Shown: in pieces, positions 33,363 to 42,392 of the stretch | Position numbering within the stretch: position 1 is the stretch's first letter | Layout: every line of letters starts with the position of its first letter | Assembly: GCA_038237665.1 (NCBI GenBank) | Contig: JBBRYK010000007.1 | Location: forward strand, 1-64,000 | DNA length: 64,000 nucleotides | Direction: 5' to 3' | Origin: JBBRYK01 sp038237665 | GTDB taxonomy: Bacteria; Actinomycetota; Thermoleophilia; Gaiellales; Gaiellaceae | Notes under the pieces: generated by a model | What the model saw: only the letters and a program-made list of their open reading frames with translations | Database searches by the model: none | What the model was told of the DNA's origin: nothing | Translations under genes and position numbers: made by a program

Positions 33363-33989
33363 ATGTCCGCGGATCCGAACCGCGCCGCCGGCGCCTGGGT
33401 GACGGAGCAGAGCCGCCGGGCCACCCTCCGCGTCTGGGCGCTCCTCGGGGTCTTCGCTCTTGCCCTCCTCGGCGGTGGCCTCGCCGCGCAGCTGGGGTGG
33501 CTCAGCTCGCGCCAGGGGGCGGCCGCAGGCCTGGGGTTGTGCAGCCTGGCGCTGCTCGCGTTCCATGCCGCCGAGCAGCGGAGCGTCCAGGCAGTCGCGT
33601 GGCTCCTGGGCAGCCGGGCCGAGCGCGAGATCGGGGCCGTGCTAAATGAGCTCCGCGCCGAAGGAGCGCTGGTCTTCCACGACATCGAGCTCGTTCGCGG
33701 GAACATCGATCACGTCGTCGCCCTGCCGCGTGGCGCGTATCTGATCGAGACCAAGGCCCGGCGCTATGAGGTGAAGCATCTCAAGGAGACGAAAAGGAGC
33801 GCATCCTGGGTACGGGAGCAGGTCGGCTACTGGGTCACCCCTGTGATCTGCCTCGCCGGCCGCTCGGACCGGCCCTACCGCCGAGAGGGCGTCTGGATCA
33901 TGGGCCGGCCACATCTGGCCGCGTGGCTGCTCAGCCGCCGCGGCCGGCCCGTCGACGTCGCACGGGTGCGGGACGCGCTGACGCGCTAG
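33363..33989 (+). CDS. Membrane protein with NERD (nuclease-related) domain
   Basis: 208 aa: two membrane helices (about 24-46 and 52-68) and then a cytosolic NERD domain (about 84-180) with GSRAEREIGAVLNEL, FHDIELVRGNIDHVVALP and YLIETKARRYEV. The D..E.K residues suit a PD-(D/E)XK nuclease-like core. NERD proteins are thought to act in DNA processing; the membrane tether is seen in other members. A purine-rich TAAGGGAT just before the ATG may be a ribosome binding site. It follows glpX by 30 nt and could be read from the same transcript. Confidence 0.75.
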   Translation: MSADPNRAAGAWVTEQSRRATLRVWALLGVFALALLGGGLAAQLGWLSSRQGAAAGLGLCSLALLAFHAAEQRSVQAVAWLLGSRAEREIGAVLNELRAEGALVFHDIELVRGNIDHVVALPRGAYLIETKARRYEVKHLKETKRSASWVREQVGYWVTPVICLAGRSDRPYRREGVWIMGRPHLAAWLLSRRGRPVDVARVRDALTR

Positions 33990-33998
33990 AAGCACGGC

Positions 33999-34004
33999 TA
34001 CACT
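33999..34004 (+). promoter_or_regulatory. Leaderless -10 box (TACACT)
   Basis: TACACT ends 6 nt before the ATG at 34011, the same sequence and spacing as pdxT and rel. Confidence 0.5.
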
Positions 34005-34010
34005 GGCCAA

Positions 34011-34310
34011 ATGGCGACCAGGGAGGACGTAGTCGAGGCGCTTCGCCAGGTCGAGGACCCGGAGCTCGGGATGGACATCGTCGAGCTCGGTTTGATGTAC
34101 GACGTGGAGGTCGAGGGCCCGAAGGTCAAGGTGCTCTACTCGCTGACGTCGATGGGCTGTCCCGTCGGGCCGTTCATCCAGGAGGAGATCGAGCGCGTCT
34201 CCGGGGAGGTGCCGGGAGTCGAGGAAGTCGAGGCCGAGCTCACCTGGGATCCGCCCTGGACGCCCGAACGCATGTCGGACGACGCCAAGTTCATTCTCGG
34301 CTTCGGCTAA
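34011..34310 (+). CDS. DUF59 / SufT-PaaD-like metal-sulfur cluster assembly factor
   Basis: A 99-aa MIP18-family protein: VEALRQVEDPELGMDIVELG (about 8-27) with the conserved DPE-x4-D-IV-LG core, then TSMGCPVGPFIQEEI with the conserved Cys, and ELTWDPPWTPERMS at the end. Such proteins help load Fe-S clusters onto target enzymes. No suf genes are adjacent. A strong hairpin follows the stop. Confidence 0.88.
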   Translation: MATREDVVEALRQVEDPELGMDIVELGLMYDVEVEGPKVKVLYSLTSMGCPVGPFIQEEIERVSGEVPGVEEVEAELTWDPPWTPERMSDDAKFILGFG

Positions 34311-34318
34311 ACGAGAAA

Positions 34319-34339
34319 AGCCCTGCACATTGCAGGGCT
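34319..34339. terminator. Bidirectional intrinsic terminator
   Basis: AGCCCTGCA-CAT-TGCAGGGCT is a perfect 9-bp stem. On the minus strand it is followed by TTTTCTCG, a good U-run for the gene ending at 34405; on the plus strand by CTCTCTCC, for the DUF59 gene. It lies between these convergent genes. Confidence 0.8.
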
Positions 34340-34404
34340 CTCTCCAACCTCTGACGGCCCGGTTCCCGGCAAATCGCCGAAAAAGAGCCTCAGCTGTTAC
34401 CTCG

Positions 34405-35163
34405 TCACTTTGCGAGAGTCGAGGCCGTCCACGAACGTGAGCCGCCGAGGCCGACGGTCTGGAGCCAGTATCGGGTAGCAGTCCGGGCTGCTCCGCGGTC
34501 GACCAGGGTGTAGGTCGAGCCGGTCGCATTGCCGTTGGCACCGAGAAGCGATGCGTTGACCCGTATGCGCTTTGCTCCGACCTGACGGTAGACGTTGAAG
34601 CCGAGATTCCTGACTTCTGCCCCGGTCTGCCAGCGCAGCAGCACCGCACGCGAAGTTCGCGTCGCAGAGAACGATCTCAGGGTCACGGCCGTCGGCGTGA
34701 AGCAGAAGAGCACGTGGCTGATCGACGGCTTGGGAGACTCGAGGCCCTGATCGGAGGAGGGCGGCGCCGCGTAGGTGTAGAGGTTCTGGCCGTCAAAGTT
34801 GCTGCCCGCCTTGACGAACACAGCCACGATCGGCGAGCTCGAGCTCCAATCGAAGGTGGCCGGATTCTGTCCGACACCGGGCTGGTAGTTGCTGATCGTG
34901 ACTGTCACCGGCGTCGGGGTCCCGGTGTAATCCTGGTTGTAGGTGCCGTTTGCACCCTGATCGGCGAAGACGCCGTCGCTGCCATAGCCGAAGTCCTGGC
35001 AGCTGACGTGATTCCCGGTCGGATGCGTCAGGGTCGCGGGTCCGCTGTACGCGAATGCCACGGCCGCCGCGGTCAACGCAGCGGTCGCCCCCAGCGTGAG
35101 CAGCAAAGCGAGCCGTGTCCTCGAACGTGTTGTGATCGACATCAACTTCAAATCCCCTTTCAT
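34405..35163 (-). CDS. Secreted protein with C-terminal fibronectin-III-like domain
   Basis: 252 aa: signal peptide (TRLALLLTLGATAALTAAAV), an N-terminal beta-rich domain of about 120 aa (SNYQPGVGQNPATFDWSS, IVAVFVKAGSNFDGQNLYTY, ISHVLFCF) and a C-terminal domain starting LRSFSATRTSRAVLLRWQT with EVRNLGFNVYRQ. The latter is a pattern seen in surface proteins of many bacteria. No LPXTG or exosortase signal. The ATG at 35163 has a strong GAGGGAGG ribosome binding site 7 nt upstream, so it has a real leader. Function unknown. Confidence 0.7.
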   Translation of the reverse strand: MKGDLKLMSITTRSRTRLALLLTLGATAALTAAAVAFAYSGPATLTHPTGNHVSCQDFGYGSDGVFADQGANGTYNQDYTGTPTPVTVTISNYQPGVGQNPATFDWSSSSPIVAVFVKAGSNFDGQNLYTYAAPPSSDQGLESPKPSISHVLFCFTPTAVTLRSFSATRTSRAVLLRWQTGAEVRNLGFNVYRQVGAKRIRVNASLLGANGNATGSTYTLVDRGAARTATRYWLQTVGLGGSRSWTASTLAK

Positions 35164-35500
35164 CAATGAACCTCCCTCGCAAAAACAAGACACAAGGCAC
35201 GAATGGCCGCAGGCACCGAGCGTCGAACTACTTCTCCCGTTGTAGAGGCCTTCGGGGGATTCAGGTGAAAGATCGCTCGATCGGGGGATCATGCTCGGGC
35301 CGGGAGCGCAGAGCTCCTCGGCTGCCTCGAGACAGTTTTGGGGGTCGACCCCAGGGACGTCCTTCCCCGTGAGGCGGACGTCTCTCTGCCGCAGTCATCC
35401 CTCAGTTACCGCGAGGGGCCGACCCCCGACTCACCGTAGTCACGTTCGGCCCAAAGTCCAGTTGCCGAGGTGGCGGCGCAAGCGCCGCTTCGCCGAGGGT
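35164..35500. other. 337-bp gap with two related palindromes
   Basis: This is the upstream region of the secreted protein on the minus strand. It contains GGGGTCGACCCC (35341-35352, preceded by CAGTTTTG) and the similar GGGGCCGACCCC (35415-35426), 74 bp apart, and a GC hairpin, GCGGCGC-AA-GCGCCGC (about 35474-35489). I find no convincing gene or known riboswitch. The palindromes may be repeat-element remnants or operators. Confidence 0.4.
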
Positions 35501-35728
35501 TCAGGTCACTGCACGGAGTAGCAGCACCGCGCCGACGATCAGGGCCGTCAGCCACGCAATCTCGATCGCAGCGAGAAGAGCAGCGAGCCGGAGGACGCTA
35601 TTCCGCTTCTCGGGGTCGATCGTTTCCGACGCCGAGGCAACCTCGGCGATCGTCCTGTTCCTCGTCCAACTCGTGTCCAACGACGAGGCAAGCTCGGCCG
35701 TCGGCCTGTCCTTTGTCAAACTCGCCAT
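35501..35728 (-). CDS. Small single-pass membrane protein
   Basis: 75 aa: a polar N-terminal half with many Ser, Thr and Glu, then one hydrophobic helix (about 46-72, LRLAALLAAIEIAWLTALIVG) and a four-residue tail. GAGGGGGAG lies 4 nt before the ATG, a convincing ribosome binding site. Function unknown; no neighbour suggests one. Confidence 0.65.
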   Translation of the reverse strand: MASLTKDRPTAELASSLDTSWTRNRTIAEVASASETIDPEKRNSVLRLAALLAAIEIAWLTALIVGAVLLLRAVT

Positions 35729-35952
35729 TCCACTCCCCCTCGATTGGATGCCACCGCGCAGACGTCTGCCTGGTGACGGGCCCGATCCGACGTGCCGCAG
35801 GGGATCGGCCCTAGAGCGAAGCGTAGCCAGATTTCACGCCTTGTCTACCCAGGACGTGGCGGCCTGACAGGATCCCCGGATCGGTTGAGTGCGGTCAAGC
35901 GGAGGGCCGCCGCGGCTCTCGGCCTCGGCTCGCTGGGGCCCAGATGCCTGAT

Positions 35953-36480
35953 CTAGGAGCGCGAGCCGTGCTTGCCGGCCACGAGTGCGGTCAAGACCAT
36001 CCGGCCGTGCTCGCAGACCGGTGTCGACGGCAGCACGGATGCGAGCAGAGAGCCGCCGCCCGCCGGCGAGACCCTGAGCGAGTACGCGGTCGGTTCGCAC
36101 CGGCCGTACTGAGGCTCGCCGGTCCCCGAAACGTCCGGGGAGAAGCGCGCGGTCGAGGCCGCATAGCCGCCGGGCTTCAGGACGATCCTCGCCGCGGTCA
36201 GGGCTCCGGGTTTGTCCGGAACGACCTTCGTGGGCAGCGCCTTGCCGGTCTTCCCCAGCAACCGAAGCCCCGGGATCCCCGACACGAAGCACCTGGACGA
36301 AGAGTGGTTTCGCAGCCGGAGGTCGTACGAGATGCTCCCTGCTCCGGCGCTTCCGTTCACGACGGCGAAGACGCCGGTCAGATCCGCGGCCCGGCAGGCC
36401 CGGACATCGCCGCGGCCTGCAGTCGCGCTACCGGCCAGTGAGAGCAGTACGACGGAGGCGCCCAGGAGGACTCGACGCAC
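35953..36480 (-). CDS. Secreted DUF4232-like protein
   Basis: 175 aa: signal peptide (RRVLLGASVVLLSLAGSATA), then an actinobacterial DUF4232-type domain with CRAADLTGVFAVVNGSAGAGS, YDLRLRNHSSSRCFVSGIPG and a later Cys pair (GRCEP, PVCEH), implying two disulfides. DUF4232 proteins are extracellular and of unknown role. It lies 9 nt downstream of the quinone oxidoreductase on the same strand and may share its transcript. Confidence 0.75.
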   Translation of the reverse strand: MRRVLLGASVVLLSLAGSATAGRGDVRACRAADLTGVFAVVNGSAGAGSISYDLRLRNHSSSRCFVSGIPGLRLLGKTGKALPTKVVPDKPGALTAARIVLKPGGYAASTARFSPDVSGTGEPQYGRCEPTAYSLRVSPAGGGSLLASVLPSTPVCEHGRMVLTALVAGKHGSRS

Positions 36481-36489
36481 GCGGACAGC

Positions 36490-37476
36490 CTACCCAGGGA
36501 TGCTGAGGATGATCTTGCCAAGTTGCTCGCCTGCCTCCAGCCGTTCGTGTGCAGCGCGCGCCTCGGCGAGCGGGAAGACCTCGTCGACGATCGGCTTCGC
36601 GCGCCCGCTCTTGATCAGCTCGTACGCGCCCTCGAAGTCCTCGCGCGCGCCCATCGTCGAGCCGAGGATCGTCAGCTGCTTCCACCAGATCCGGTGGAGC
36701 TGCGCCGGAGGATTCGGCCCCGTCGTTGCGCCGCACACCGTCACGCGGCCTCCCGGGCGGGCCGCGGCGAGCGATGTCTTCCAGGTGGCCTCGCCGACGT
36801 GCTCGACGACGACGTGCACTCCCGTGCCTGTCGCCTCCTTGACGGCCGCCGCCACGTCGCAGGTCGAGTGATTGACGGTTACGTCGGCGCCGAGCTCGGC
36901 GGCCCGCGCGAGCTTGGCGTCGCTGGACGACGTGACCACCGTTTTCGCCCCCAGAGCCTTCGCGATCTGGAACGCGGCTGTCGCGACGCCGCCGCCGATT
37001 CCCCAGACGAGCACCCATTCACCTTCTTGAAGCCGTGCCTTCGTCACGAGCATCCGATACGCCGTCTCGAAGACGAGGGGGAAGGCCGCCGCCTCCTCGA
37101 ACGAGATGCCCTCGCTGAGCGGGTACACGTTCGTCGCCGGGACGGCCGCGAGCTCGGCGTGCGTTCCCTGGGTGTGCTCCCCGATCACGTGGATCGCGTC
37201 ACCGTGCTCCAGCCCGGGGTTGAGCACGACCGGCTGCCCGACCTCGAGGCCGTCGACTCCTTCGCCGAGCGCCTCGACCGTCCCGGCGCCGTCGGCTCCC
37301 AGGATCCGCGGCTTGGGCACGGAGGGGAGACCCTTCCTCACCCAGAGGTCGAGATGGTTCAACGACGCCGCGCGGAGCCGAACCAGAACCTCGCCGGGCC
37401 CTGCGACAGGGTCGGGCGCTTCCTCGTAGCGCAGAACCTCCGGCCCGCCGTCCTCGTGTATTCGAACAGCCCGCAC
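36490..37476 (-). CDS. Quinone oxidoreductase-like MDR-family dehydrogenase
   Basis: 328-aa zinc-type alcohol dehydrogenase superfamily member. The GroES-like N-terminus has LRAASLNHLDLWVRKG; the NAD(P)-binding fold has VWGIGGGVATAAFQIAKALGA (about residue 160) and the TVVTSSSDAKLARAAELGAD strand-helix unit. The four-Cys structural zinc loop of alcohol dehydrogenases is missing, so it belongs to the zinc-independent quinone oxidoreductase/enoyl reductase side. GTG start with TAGTGT 6 nt upstream. Divergent from queG. Confidence 0.85.
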   Translation of the reverse strand: MRAVRIHEDGGPEVLRYEEAPDPVAGPGEVLVRLRAASLNHLDLWVRKGLPSVPKPRILGADGAGTVEALGEGVDGLEVGQPVVLNPGLEHGDAIHVIGEHTQGTHAELAAVPATNVYPLSEGISFEEAAAFPLVFETAYRMLVTKARLQEGEWVLVWGIGGGVATAAFQIAKALGAKTVVTSSSDAKLARAAELGADVTVNHSTCDVAAAVKEATGTGVHVVVEHVGEATWKTSLAAARPGGRVTVCGATTGPNPPAQLHRIWWKQLTILGSTMGAREDFEGAYELIKSGRAKPIVDEVFPLAEARAAHERLEAGEQLGKIILSIPG

Positions 37477-37482
37477 GGGGGC

Positions 37483-37488
37483 ACACTA
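37483..37488 (-). promoter_or_regulatory. Leaderless -10 box (TAGTGT), minus strand
   Basis: TAGTGT (37488 to 37483) ends 6 nt before the GTG at 37476. The queG promoter on the other strand must overlap it (CACTAT at 37484-37489). Confidence 0.45.
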
Positions 37489-37493
37489 TCCCC

Positions 37494-38507
37494 GTGACCG
37501 CAGCAGAGCTTCGGCGGCTGGGCGACGAGCTGGGCCTCGACGTGGTGGGCGCCGCGCCTGCCGAGGCCTACATCGAGACCGAGCGCCACATCGAGGAGCG
37601 CCGGGAGCGCGGCCTCTTCGCCGACATGCGCTTCACCATGGCTCAGCCGGAGATCTCCTGCCATCCCGAGGCTCTGCTGCCCGACGCCTGCACGGTCGTC
37701 TCGGCGGCGCTCTGCTACTGGGCCCCGGAGCCGCAGCGGCCGCCGGGCCACGGGCGCCTACCGCGCTACACCTGGCGGGACGCGTACGGAGAGCTGCGGG
37801 AGAAGCTCGATCGGCTCGGGCGTGGCCTGGGGGGCGACTACCGGGTGCTGGTGGACGAGAACCAGCACGTCGACCGGGAGGCGGCCGCCCGCGCCGGCGT
37901 CGGTTTCTACGGCAAGAACACGATGCTGATCACGCGACGCTTCGGCTCGTGGGTCGTGCTGGGCACGCTCGTGTCCGACGTCGAGATCGAATCGAGCGCT
38001 CCGCTCGACCTCGATTGCGGCTCGTGCCGGCTCTGCATCGACGCCTGTCCGACCGGCGCGCTCGACGAGCCGGGTGTTCTCGATGGCAACCGCTGCCTGT
38101 CCTACTGGACGCAGTCCGCGTCTGGGATCCCTGCCGAGTACCGGGAAGAGCTCGGTGCGCAGGTTTACGGCTGCGACATCTGCCAGGACGTCTGCCCCTG
38201 GAACCGCGGGATCGAGCGCCGGCGCAATGCCGAGCCTCGGCACCCCGACGCGGAGCCGCACGTGTCGCTCCGCGAATGGCTCGAGGCCGACGGAGAGGAG
38301 CTGGTCGCCCGCTACGACCGCCTCTTCGTCCCGCGGAAGGACCCGCGCTATCTGCGCCGAAACGCTCTCGTTGCGCTCGCGAACACCGGCGAACCGGAGG
38401 ACGCCGTTCTGGTCGAGGCTCGTACCGCCGATCCCGATCCACTCGTGGCCGAGCATGCGCGCTGGGCAGCCGACCGGCTTCGTGCGCGCGAGGACGGGCC
38501 CGGATGA
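37494..38507 (+). CDS. queG: Epoxyqueuosine reductase QueG
   Basis: A 337-aa cobalamin- and Fe-S-dependent enzyme for the last step of queuosine synthesis (epoxyqueuosine to queuosine in tRNA). Two 4Fe-4S motifs are intact: CGSCRLCIDACPTGAL and CDICQDVCPW. HEAT-like repeats follow (KDPRYLRRNALVALANTGE). The other late genes of the pathway, queA and tgt, lie 16 kb away in this window. The last 4 nt overlap the sensor kinase start (ATGA). Confidence 0.95.
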   Translation: MTAAELRRLGDELGLDVVGAAPAEAYIETERHIEERRERGLFADMRFTMAQPEISCHPEALLPDACTVVSAALCYWAPEPQRPPGHGRLPRYTWRDAYGELREKLDRLGRGLGGDYRVLVDENQHVDREAAARAGVGFYGKNTMLITRRFGSWVVLGTLVSDVEIESSAPLDLDCGSCRLCIDACPTGALDEPGVLDGNRCLSYWTQSASGIPAEYREELGAQVYGCDICQDVCPWNRGIERRRNAEPRHPDAEPHVSLREWLEADGEELVARYDRLFVPRKDPRYLRRNALVALANTGEPEDAVLVEARTADPDPLVAEHARWAADRLRAREDGPG

Positions 38508-40285
38508 GGTCGGAGCTCGAACGACTTCAGACGACTGCGCGGTGGTTCGCCCTCGTGCGGGCACTCTCGGTTCCGCTTACGATCGCGGAGGTTTCGATCA
38601 CCCACTTTCCGCCGGGGTACGAGACCTGGGCCTGGGTCGATTGCGGCGTCCTCGCTTGCGGAGCCGCGGCGCTCCTCGCTTTGTCGTTTCGACGGTCCGA
38701 CGTGGCCGTGCGCAAGCGGCTGGCGGAGGCCGCGATCGTCTTCGATACCGGGGTCGTCCTCGGACTCATCTTCATCTTCTCGTTCAAGGCGGGCCAGCCT
38801 CTCTACGGTCTCTACTACATCCCGATCGTCGAGGCCGCGCTGCGCTTCGGCATTCCGGGCGCACTGATCGCCTCACTTGCGACCGGCCCCTTGCTGGCGG
38901 TCGCCGAGCTCTTCCGGTCCCGCCGATTCCCTCCACGCGAGTTCGGAGGTGCGGCGGTTGGAATCAGGATCGGGCTCGGGGTCCTGATCGGGTTGGTGGT
39001 CGGCCGGCTCGTCGAGCTCCTGATCGGCCTCGGCCGTGGCGCCGAAGCTCGCGCCGCGGAGGCCGAGCGGCTTCGCGACGAGCTGGGCCGTCGAGCCGAC
39101 CTGCTCGAAGCCGCGAACCGTTGCGCCCGGGCACTGGGCGCGTCCCTCGAGCTGGAGGAGGCGTTCAACGCCTTCATCCGCGAGCTGCGGGGACTCGTTC
39201 CCTTCGACCGGGTCGCGATCATCCTCGGCGAGGGAAGCGCGATGCGCGTGATCGCCGCCAGCGGTCTCGGCGTCGAGCACTGGCTCCCACCCGGAACCGT
39301 CCTGCCGCCCGGTGCGCTCGCTGAGGAGGTCATCTCGAACGGGCAGACCGTGTACCGCAAGGACATGGCTGAGGAGCGCTTTCCCGAGGAGCGGGATCTC
39401 GTCGCAGCCGGCCTCCGGTGCCGCCTCGTCGCCCCGCTTCTGATCGGTGCCCGCGCAACGGGCATGCTTGCCGTCCTGCGCCGCGAGGCCGACTCGTTCG
39501 ATCCTGACGAGATCGAGCTCGTCACCTTGCTCGGACGGCTCGTCGGGACGGCGGTGCAGAACATCCGCGCATATGACGCCGAACATCGCACGGTGGCAGA
39601 GCTCCGTCGGCTCTCGGCGCTGCGTGCCGACTTCGTCTCACTCGTGTCGCACGAGCTTCGCAGCCCGATGGCGGTGGTGATCGGCTCGGCGCGGACGCTC
39701 GAGGAACGCTGGCGCGAGCTCACGCCCGAGCAGCGGCAGTCGTTCCTGAGCCTGATCGCCGACGAGACGACCCGCCTCGCCTCGCTGATCGAGGACGTCC
39801 TCGACACGTCGCGCATCGACGCGGGCACGTTCAGCTATGCCTTCAGCGACGTTTCGATCGACGAGCTGATCAGCGAGACGGTTGCAGCCGCCGCGCTTGG
39901 ACAGGACGAGGTCGGGGTGCGCGCGGAGGTTCAAGGCTTGCTCCCGCACGTTCGCGGCGACCGCGAGCGCCTGCGGCAGGTGCTGGTCAACCTGATCGGC
40001 AACGCGGTCAAGTACTCGCCGGCGGGCGAGGAGGTGAGCGTCAGGGCCTCGGTCGGCGACGGGCGGCTTTTGATCGACGTCACCGACCGGGGGCCGGGAG
40101 TTCCGGCCGAGGATCAGAGCATCATCTTCGAGAAGTTCGGGCGCTCGAACTCCGGACAGTCGAAGCCGGGCACGGGGCTCGGCCTCTTCATCGCCCGGTC
40201 GATCGCCGAAGCGCACGGCGGCGGGCTTTCCGTCCGCACGCAGTCCACGGGCGGGGCGGTTTTCTCGCTCGAACTGCCCGTGTAG
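38504..40285 (+). CDS. Membrane sensor histidine kinase with GAF domain
   Basis: 593 aa: about five N-terminal membrane helices (15-165), a GAF domain (about 200-355, LEEAFNAFIRELRGLVPFDR), a dimerisation/phosphoacceptor domain (SLVSHELRSPMAVVIGSA, His near residue 385) and an ATPase domain with NLIGNAVKYSP, DRGPGVP and GTGLGLFIARSIAEAHGG. The ATGA overlap with queG implies co-translation. No response regulator is adjacent, so it is an orphan here. Confidence 0.9.
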   Translation: MRSELERLQTTARWFALVRALSVPLTIAEVSITHFPPGYETWAWVDCGVLACGAAALLALSFRRSDVAVRKRLAEAAIVFDTGVVLGLIFIFSFKAGQPLYGLYYIPIVEAALRFGIPGALIASLATGPLLAVAELFRSRRFPPREFGGAAVGIRIGLGVLIGLVVGRLVELLIGLGRGAEARAAEAERLRDELGRRADLLEAANRCARALGASLELEEAFNAFIRELRGLVPFDRVAIILGEGSAMRVIAASGLGVEHWLPPGTVLPPGALAEEVISNGQTVYRKDMAEERFPEERDLVAAGLRCRLVAPLLIGARATGMLAVLRREADSFDPDEIELVTLLGRLVGTAVQNIRAYDAEHRTVAELRRLSALRADFVSLVSHELRSPMAVVIGSARTLEERWRELTPEQRQSFLSLIADETTRLASLIEDVLDTSRIDAGTFSYAFSDVSIDELISETVAAAALGQDEVGVRAEVQGLLPHVRGDRERLRQVLVNLIGNAVKYSPAGEEVSVRASVGDGRLLIDVTDRGPGVPAEDQSIIFEKFGRSNSGQSKPGTGLGLFIARSIAEAHGGGLSVRTQSTGGAVFSLELPV

Positions 40286-40307
40286 GAGAGTTTGGGCCCC
40301 GGGGGGC

Positions 40308-42326
40308 TCAGGCCTTTGCGCGCAGCCGGGCGACGCCGAACTCCTGGGCAAGCGTCCGCGCTCGCTCGGCAACCTGGCGGCGGAGGTCGGCCGGCTCGAT
40401 CACGGTCGCCTCTCCCCGGAACGAAAGGATCTCTCCGACCAGCCACTCCGGGCTGCCGACGGCGGTCTCCTCGAGGGCGGAACCGTCGACCAGCGGCCGG
40501 GCGGTTCCACGCTCGAGGCGCCACCGTGCGACAGCGGGGGTGAAGTGGATCCGGGCCACCCTGGCGTCGCTCAGGCGGTCGGGCTCGAAGTCCTCCCGCG
40601 GCTCGAAGCGCTCGCGCAGCAGTCGCGCGGCCTTCATCCGGTCGAGGCGGAAGCTTCGCTTCGCTTCGCGCGTCCGGTCCCAGGTGTGCACGTACCAGTG
40701 CGGAAGCTCGCGCTCGAGCACGTACGCCTCGACGAGGTGTGTCGTCGGCGTTTCCTCGCCCTCCTTCAGATACTCGAGCTCGACCAGGCGGCGCAAACGG
40801 ATCCCGTCGGTGAGGCGGGCAACCAGATCCTCCTCCGCGCGCTCGACGTGTGGAGCAGGCGCCTGCGCGAGATCGAACGCTCCGAAGGTCTCCTCGAGCT
40901 TCCGGCGCACGCGCGCGAGCGGAGTGTGCGCATCCGCGGCGATCATCGGGCCGACGAACTCGAGCGCGAGCCGGATCGCACGCGCCTCGAGCGGCGTCAG
41001 TCGTGGGGCCGAGCGGAAGGTGTCGCCGAACAGCTCCTTGTCGACATGCACCTCGTCGCCCTGGAGCTCGGCGTAGACCGCGTAACAGCCGCCGCCGAAG
41101 TTGACCAGGTTCAGCAGGGAGAGATGCTCCTCGAGCTGATCTGCAGGAATCTTGAAACGCTCGACGATGTCGGCCGCCGGCAGCACGGCGTCGCGCCCCT
41201 CGCCGCACGCTGCGAGCAGGTGGGCGAGCAGGGCTTGCAGGACGGCGAAGCGCTCAGGGACGACGGGGCCCGCGGGACGCTCGGCGATCGGTTCGTCCGG
41301 GGCGACTTCGCGCTCCCGCGCGGGTTCGAGTGCCGCACCCTCGTGACCGGCCCGAACGCGGCGGAGTGCGTCGGCAACCTCACGGCGCAGCCCGTCGGGC
41401 GCGACGGGCACGGCGCGCCCGTCCTGGCGCAGCACCCACGACGCGAGCAGCGGGAGGCTCGAGTACTCGGTGCTGAAGACGCCGTCCTCGACCGTTCCGC
41501 TCGTCCCGTAGGCTCGCTCCACCCACCAGGCGGTGTCCTCGCCGACCTCGATCCGCGCCTCCCCGACGAGCTCGCCGATCTGCCACGGGGGACGGCCGCG
41601 GTACTGCTCGATGTCGAAATCGGCCGGGAGCCGGAAGTCTCGCTCCCGGCGCGTCGCGAAGCGGATGTCTCCCCGGATCCGGGAGACGCGGAACGTGCGC
41701 TGATCCTCCCGGTCGAGGTCTCTGCCGACGACGTACCAGCCCCCGTTCTCCTGAAAGAGCGCGTACGGGTTGACCGTCCGTTCGGCGGTCTCGTCGCGGG
41801 AGATCGACCAGTACGAGAAGCGGACCGTGCGCTGCTTCGAGATGGCCGCCTCGAGCTTGCCGAGCCGGCTCGGCGTCTCGGCCGAGTAGTCGGGGTCTCG
41901 CACCTCGACGCGAACGGCGGTCTGCGTCGGAGCGTCGCCGAAACCGGGACGCCCGAGGGCAAGGTTCTGGAGTGCGAGCCTGAGCGGCTCGGCGTACGCG
42001 AACTTGCCCTCGAGCAGGTACAGGCAGGTCTGCAAGGCCGCGAGCTCGTCGTCCGAGAGCTCGAGCGGCGGAAGGAAGTAGCGCTCCGAGCGAAGGGTGT
42101 ACAGCTCCTCGCCGGTGAACTCGTCGCGCTGGGAGTCGAGCGGGACGCCGAGCGCGATCAGCTCGGCGCGGTCGGAGTAGAAGCGCCGCGCGAAGGCTTC
42201 GTCCGACATTTCCTGGTAGCCCTCGACCGAGCCCTTGACGTCCCGGGCGGTGATCGGCCTCCGCTCGGCCATCAGGAATGCGACCAGCGAGAGCTGGCGG
42301 ATCAACTTGTCGGTGTCGTGCGACAT
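40308..42326 (-). CDS. PafB-PafC fusion, WYL-domain transcriptional activator
   Basis: 672 aa made of two successive helix-turn-helix plus WYL units: HTH about 5-75 with WYL about 155-235 (KQRTVRFSYWS, NPYALFQENGGWYVVGRD), then HTH about 350-420 with WYL about 530-600 (RLVELEYLKEGEE, EAYVLERELPHWYVHTWD). In mycobacteria PafB and PafC are separate proteins that together activate the LexA-independent DNA-damage response. A ribosome binding site GGGAGG lies 2 nt before the ATG, and TAAGCT ends 9 nt before it. Confidence 0.88.
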   Translation of the reverse strand: MSHDTDKLIRQLSLVAFLMAERRPITARDVKGSVEGYQEMSDEAFARRFYSDRAELIALGVPLDSQRDEFTGEELYTLRSERYFLPPLELSDDELAALQTCLYLLEGKFAYAEPLRLALQNLALGRPGFGDAPTQTAVRVEVRDPDYSAETPSRLGKLEAAISKQRTVRFSYWSISRDETAERTVNPYALFQENGGWYVVGRDLDREDQRTFRVSRIRGDIRFATRRERDFRLPADFDIEQYRGRPPWQIGELVGEARIEVGEDTAWWVERAYGTSGTVEDGVFSTEYSSLPLLASWVLRQDGRAVPVAPDGLRREVADALRRVRAGHEGAALEPAREREVAPDEPIAERPAGPVVPERFAVLQALLAHLLAACGEGRDAVLPAADIVERFKIPADQLEEHLSLLNLVNFGGGCYAVYAELQGDEVHVDKELFGDTFRSAPRLTPLEARAIRLALEFVGPMIAADAHTPLARVRRKLEETFGAFDLAQAPAPHVERAEEDLVARLTDGIRLRRLVELEYLKEGEETPTTHLVEAYVLERELPHWYVHTWDRTREAKRSFRLDRMKAARLLRERFEPREDFEPDRLSDARVARIHFTPAVARWRLERGTARPLVDGSALEETAVGSPEWLVGEILSFRGEATVIEPADLRRQVAERARTLAQEFGVARLRAKA

Positions 42327-42392
42327 GACCTCCCGAGCTTAACGCTCAGGACGTCCGGTGTTTTTTCGGCCTAGTGGCGCGCCCGCAGCGGG

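Noticed and set aside
35164..35500. Riboswitch (c-di-GMP or cobalamin type) upstream of the secreted protein
   Set aside because: I could not find the conserved core sequences of either class on the minus strand; only simple palindromes are visible.
35834..36292. Minus-strand open frame overlapping the DUF4232 gene
   Set aside because: Arg/Gly-rich with no signal peptide; the DUF4232 frame has the signal peptide and conserved Cys.
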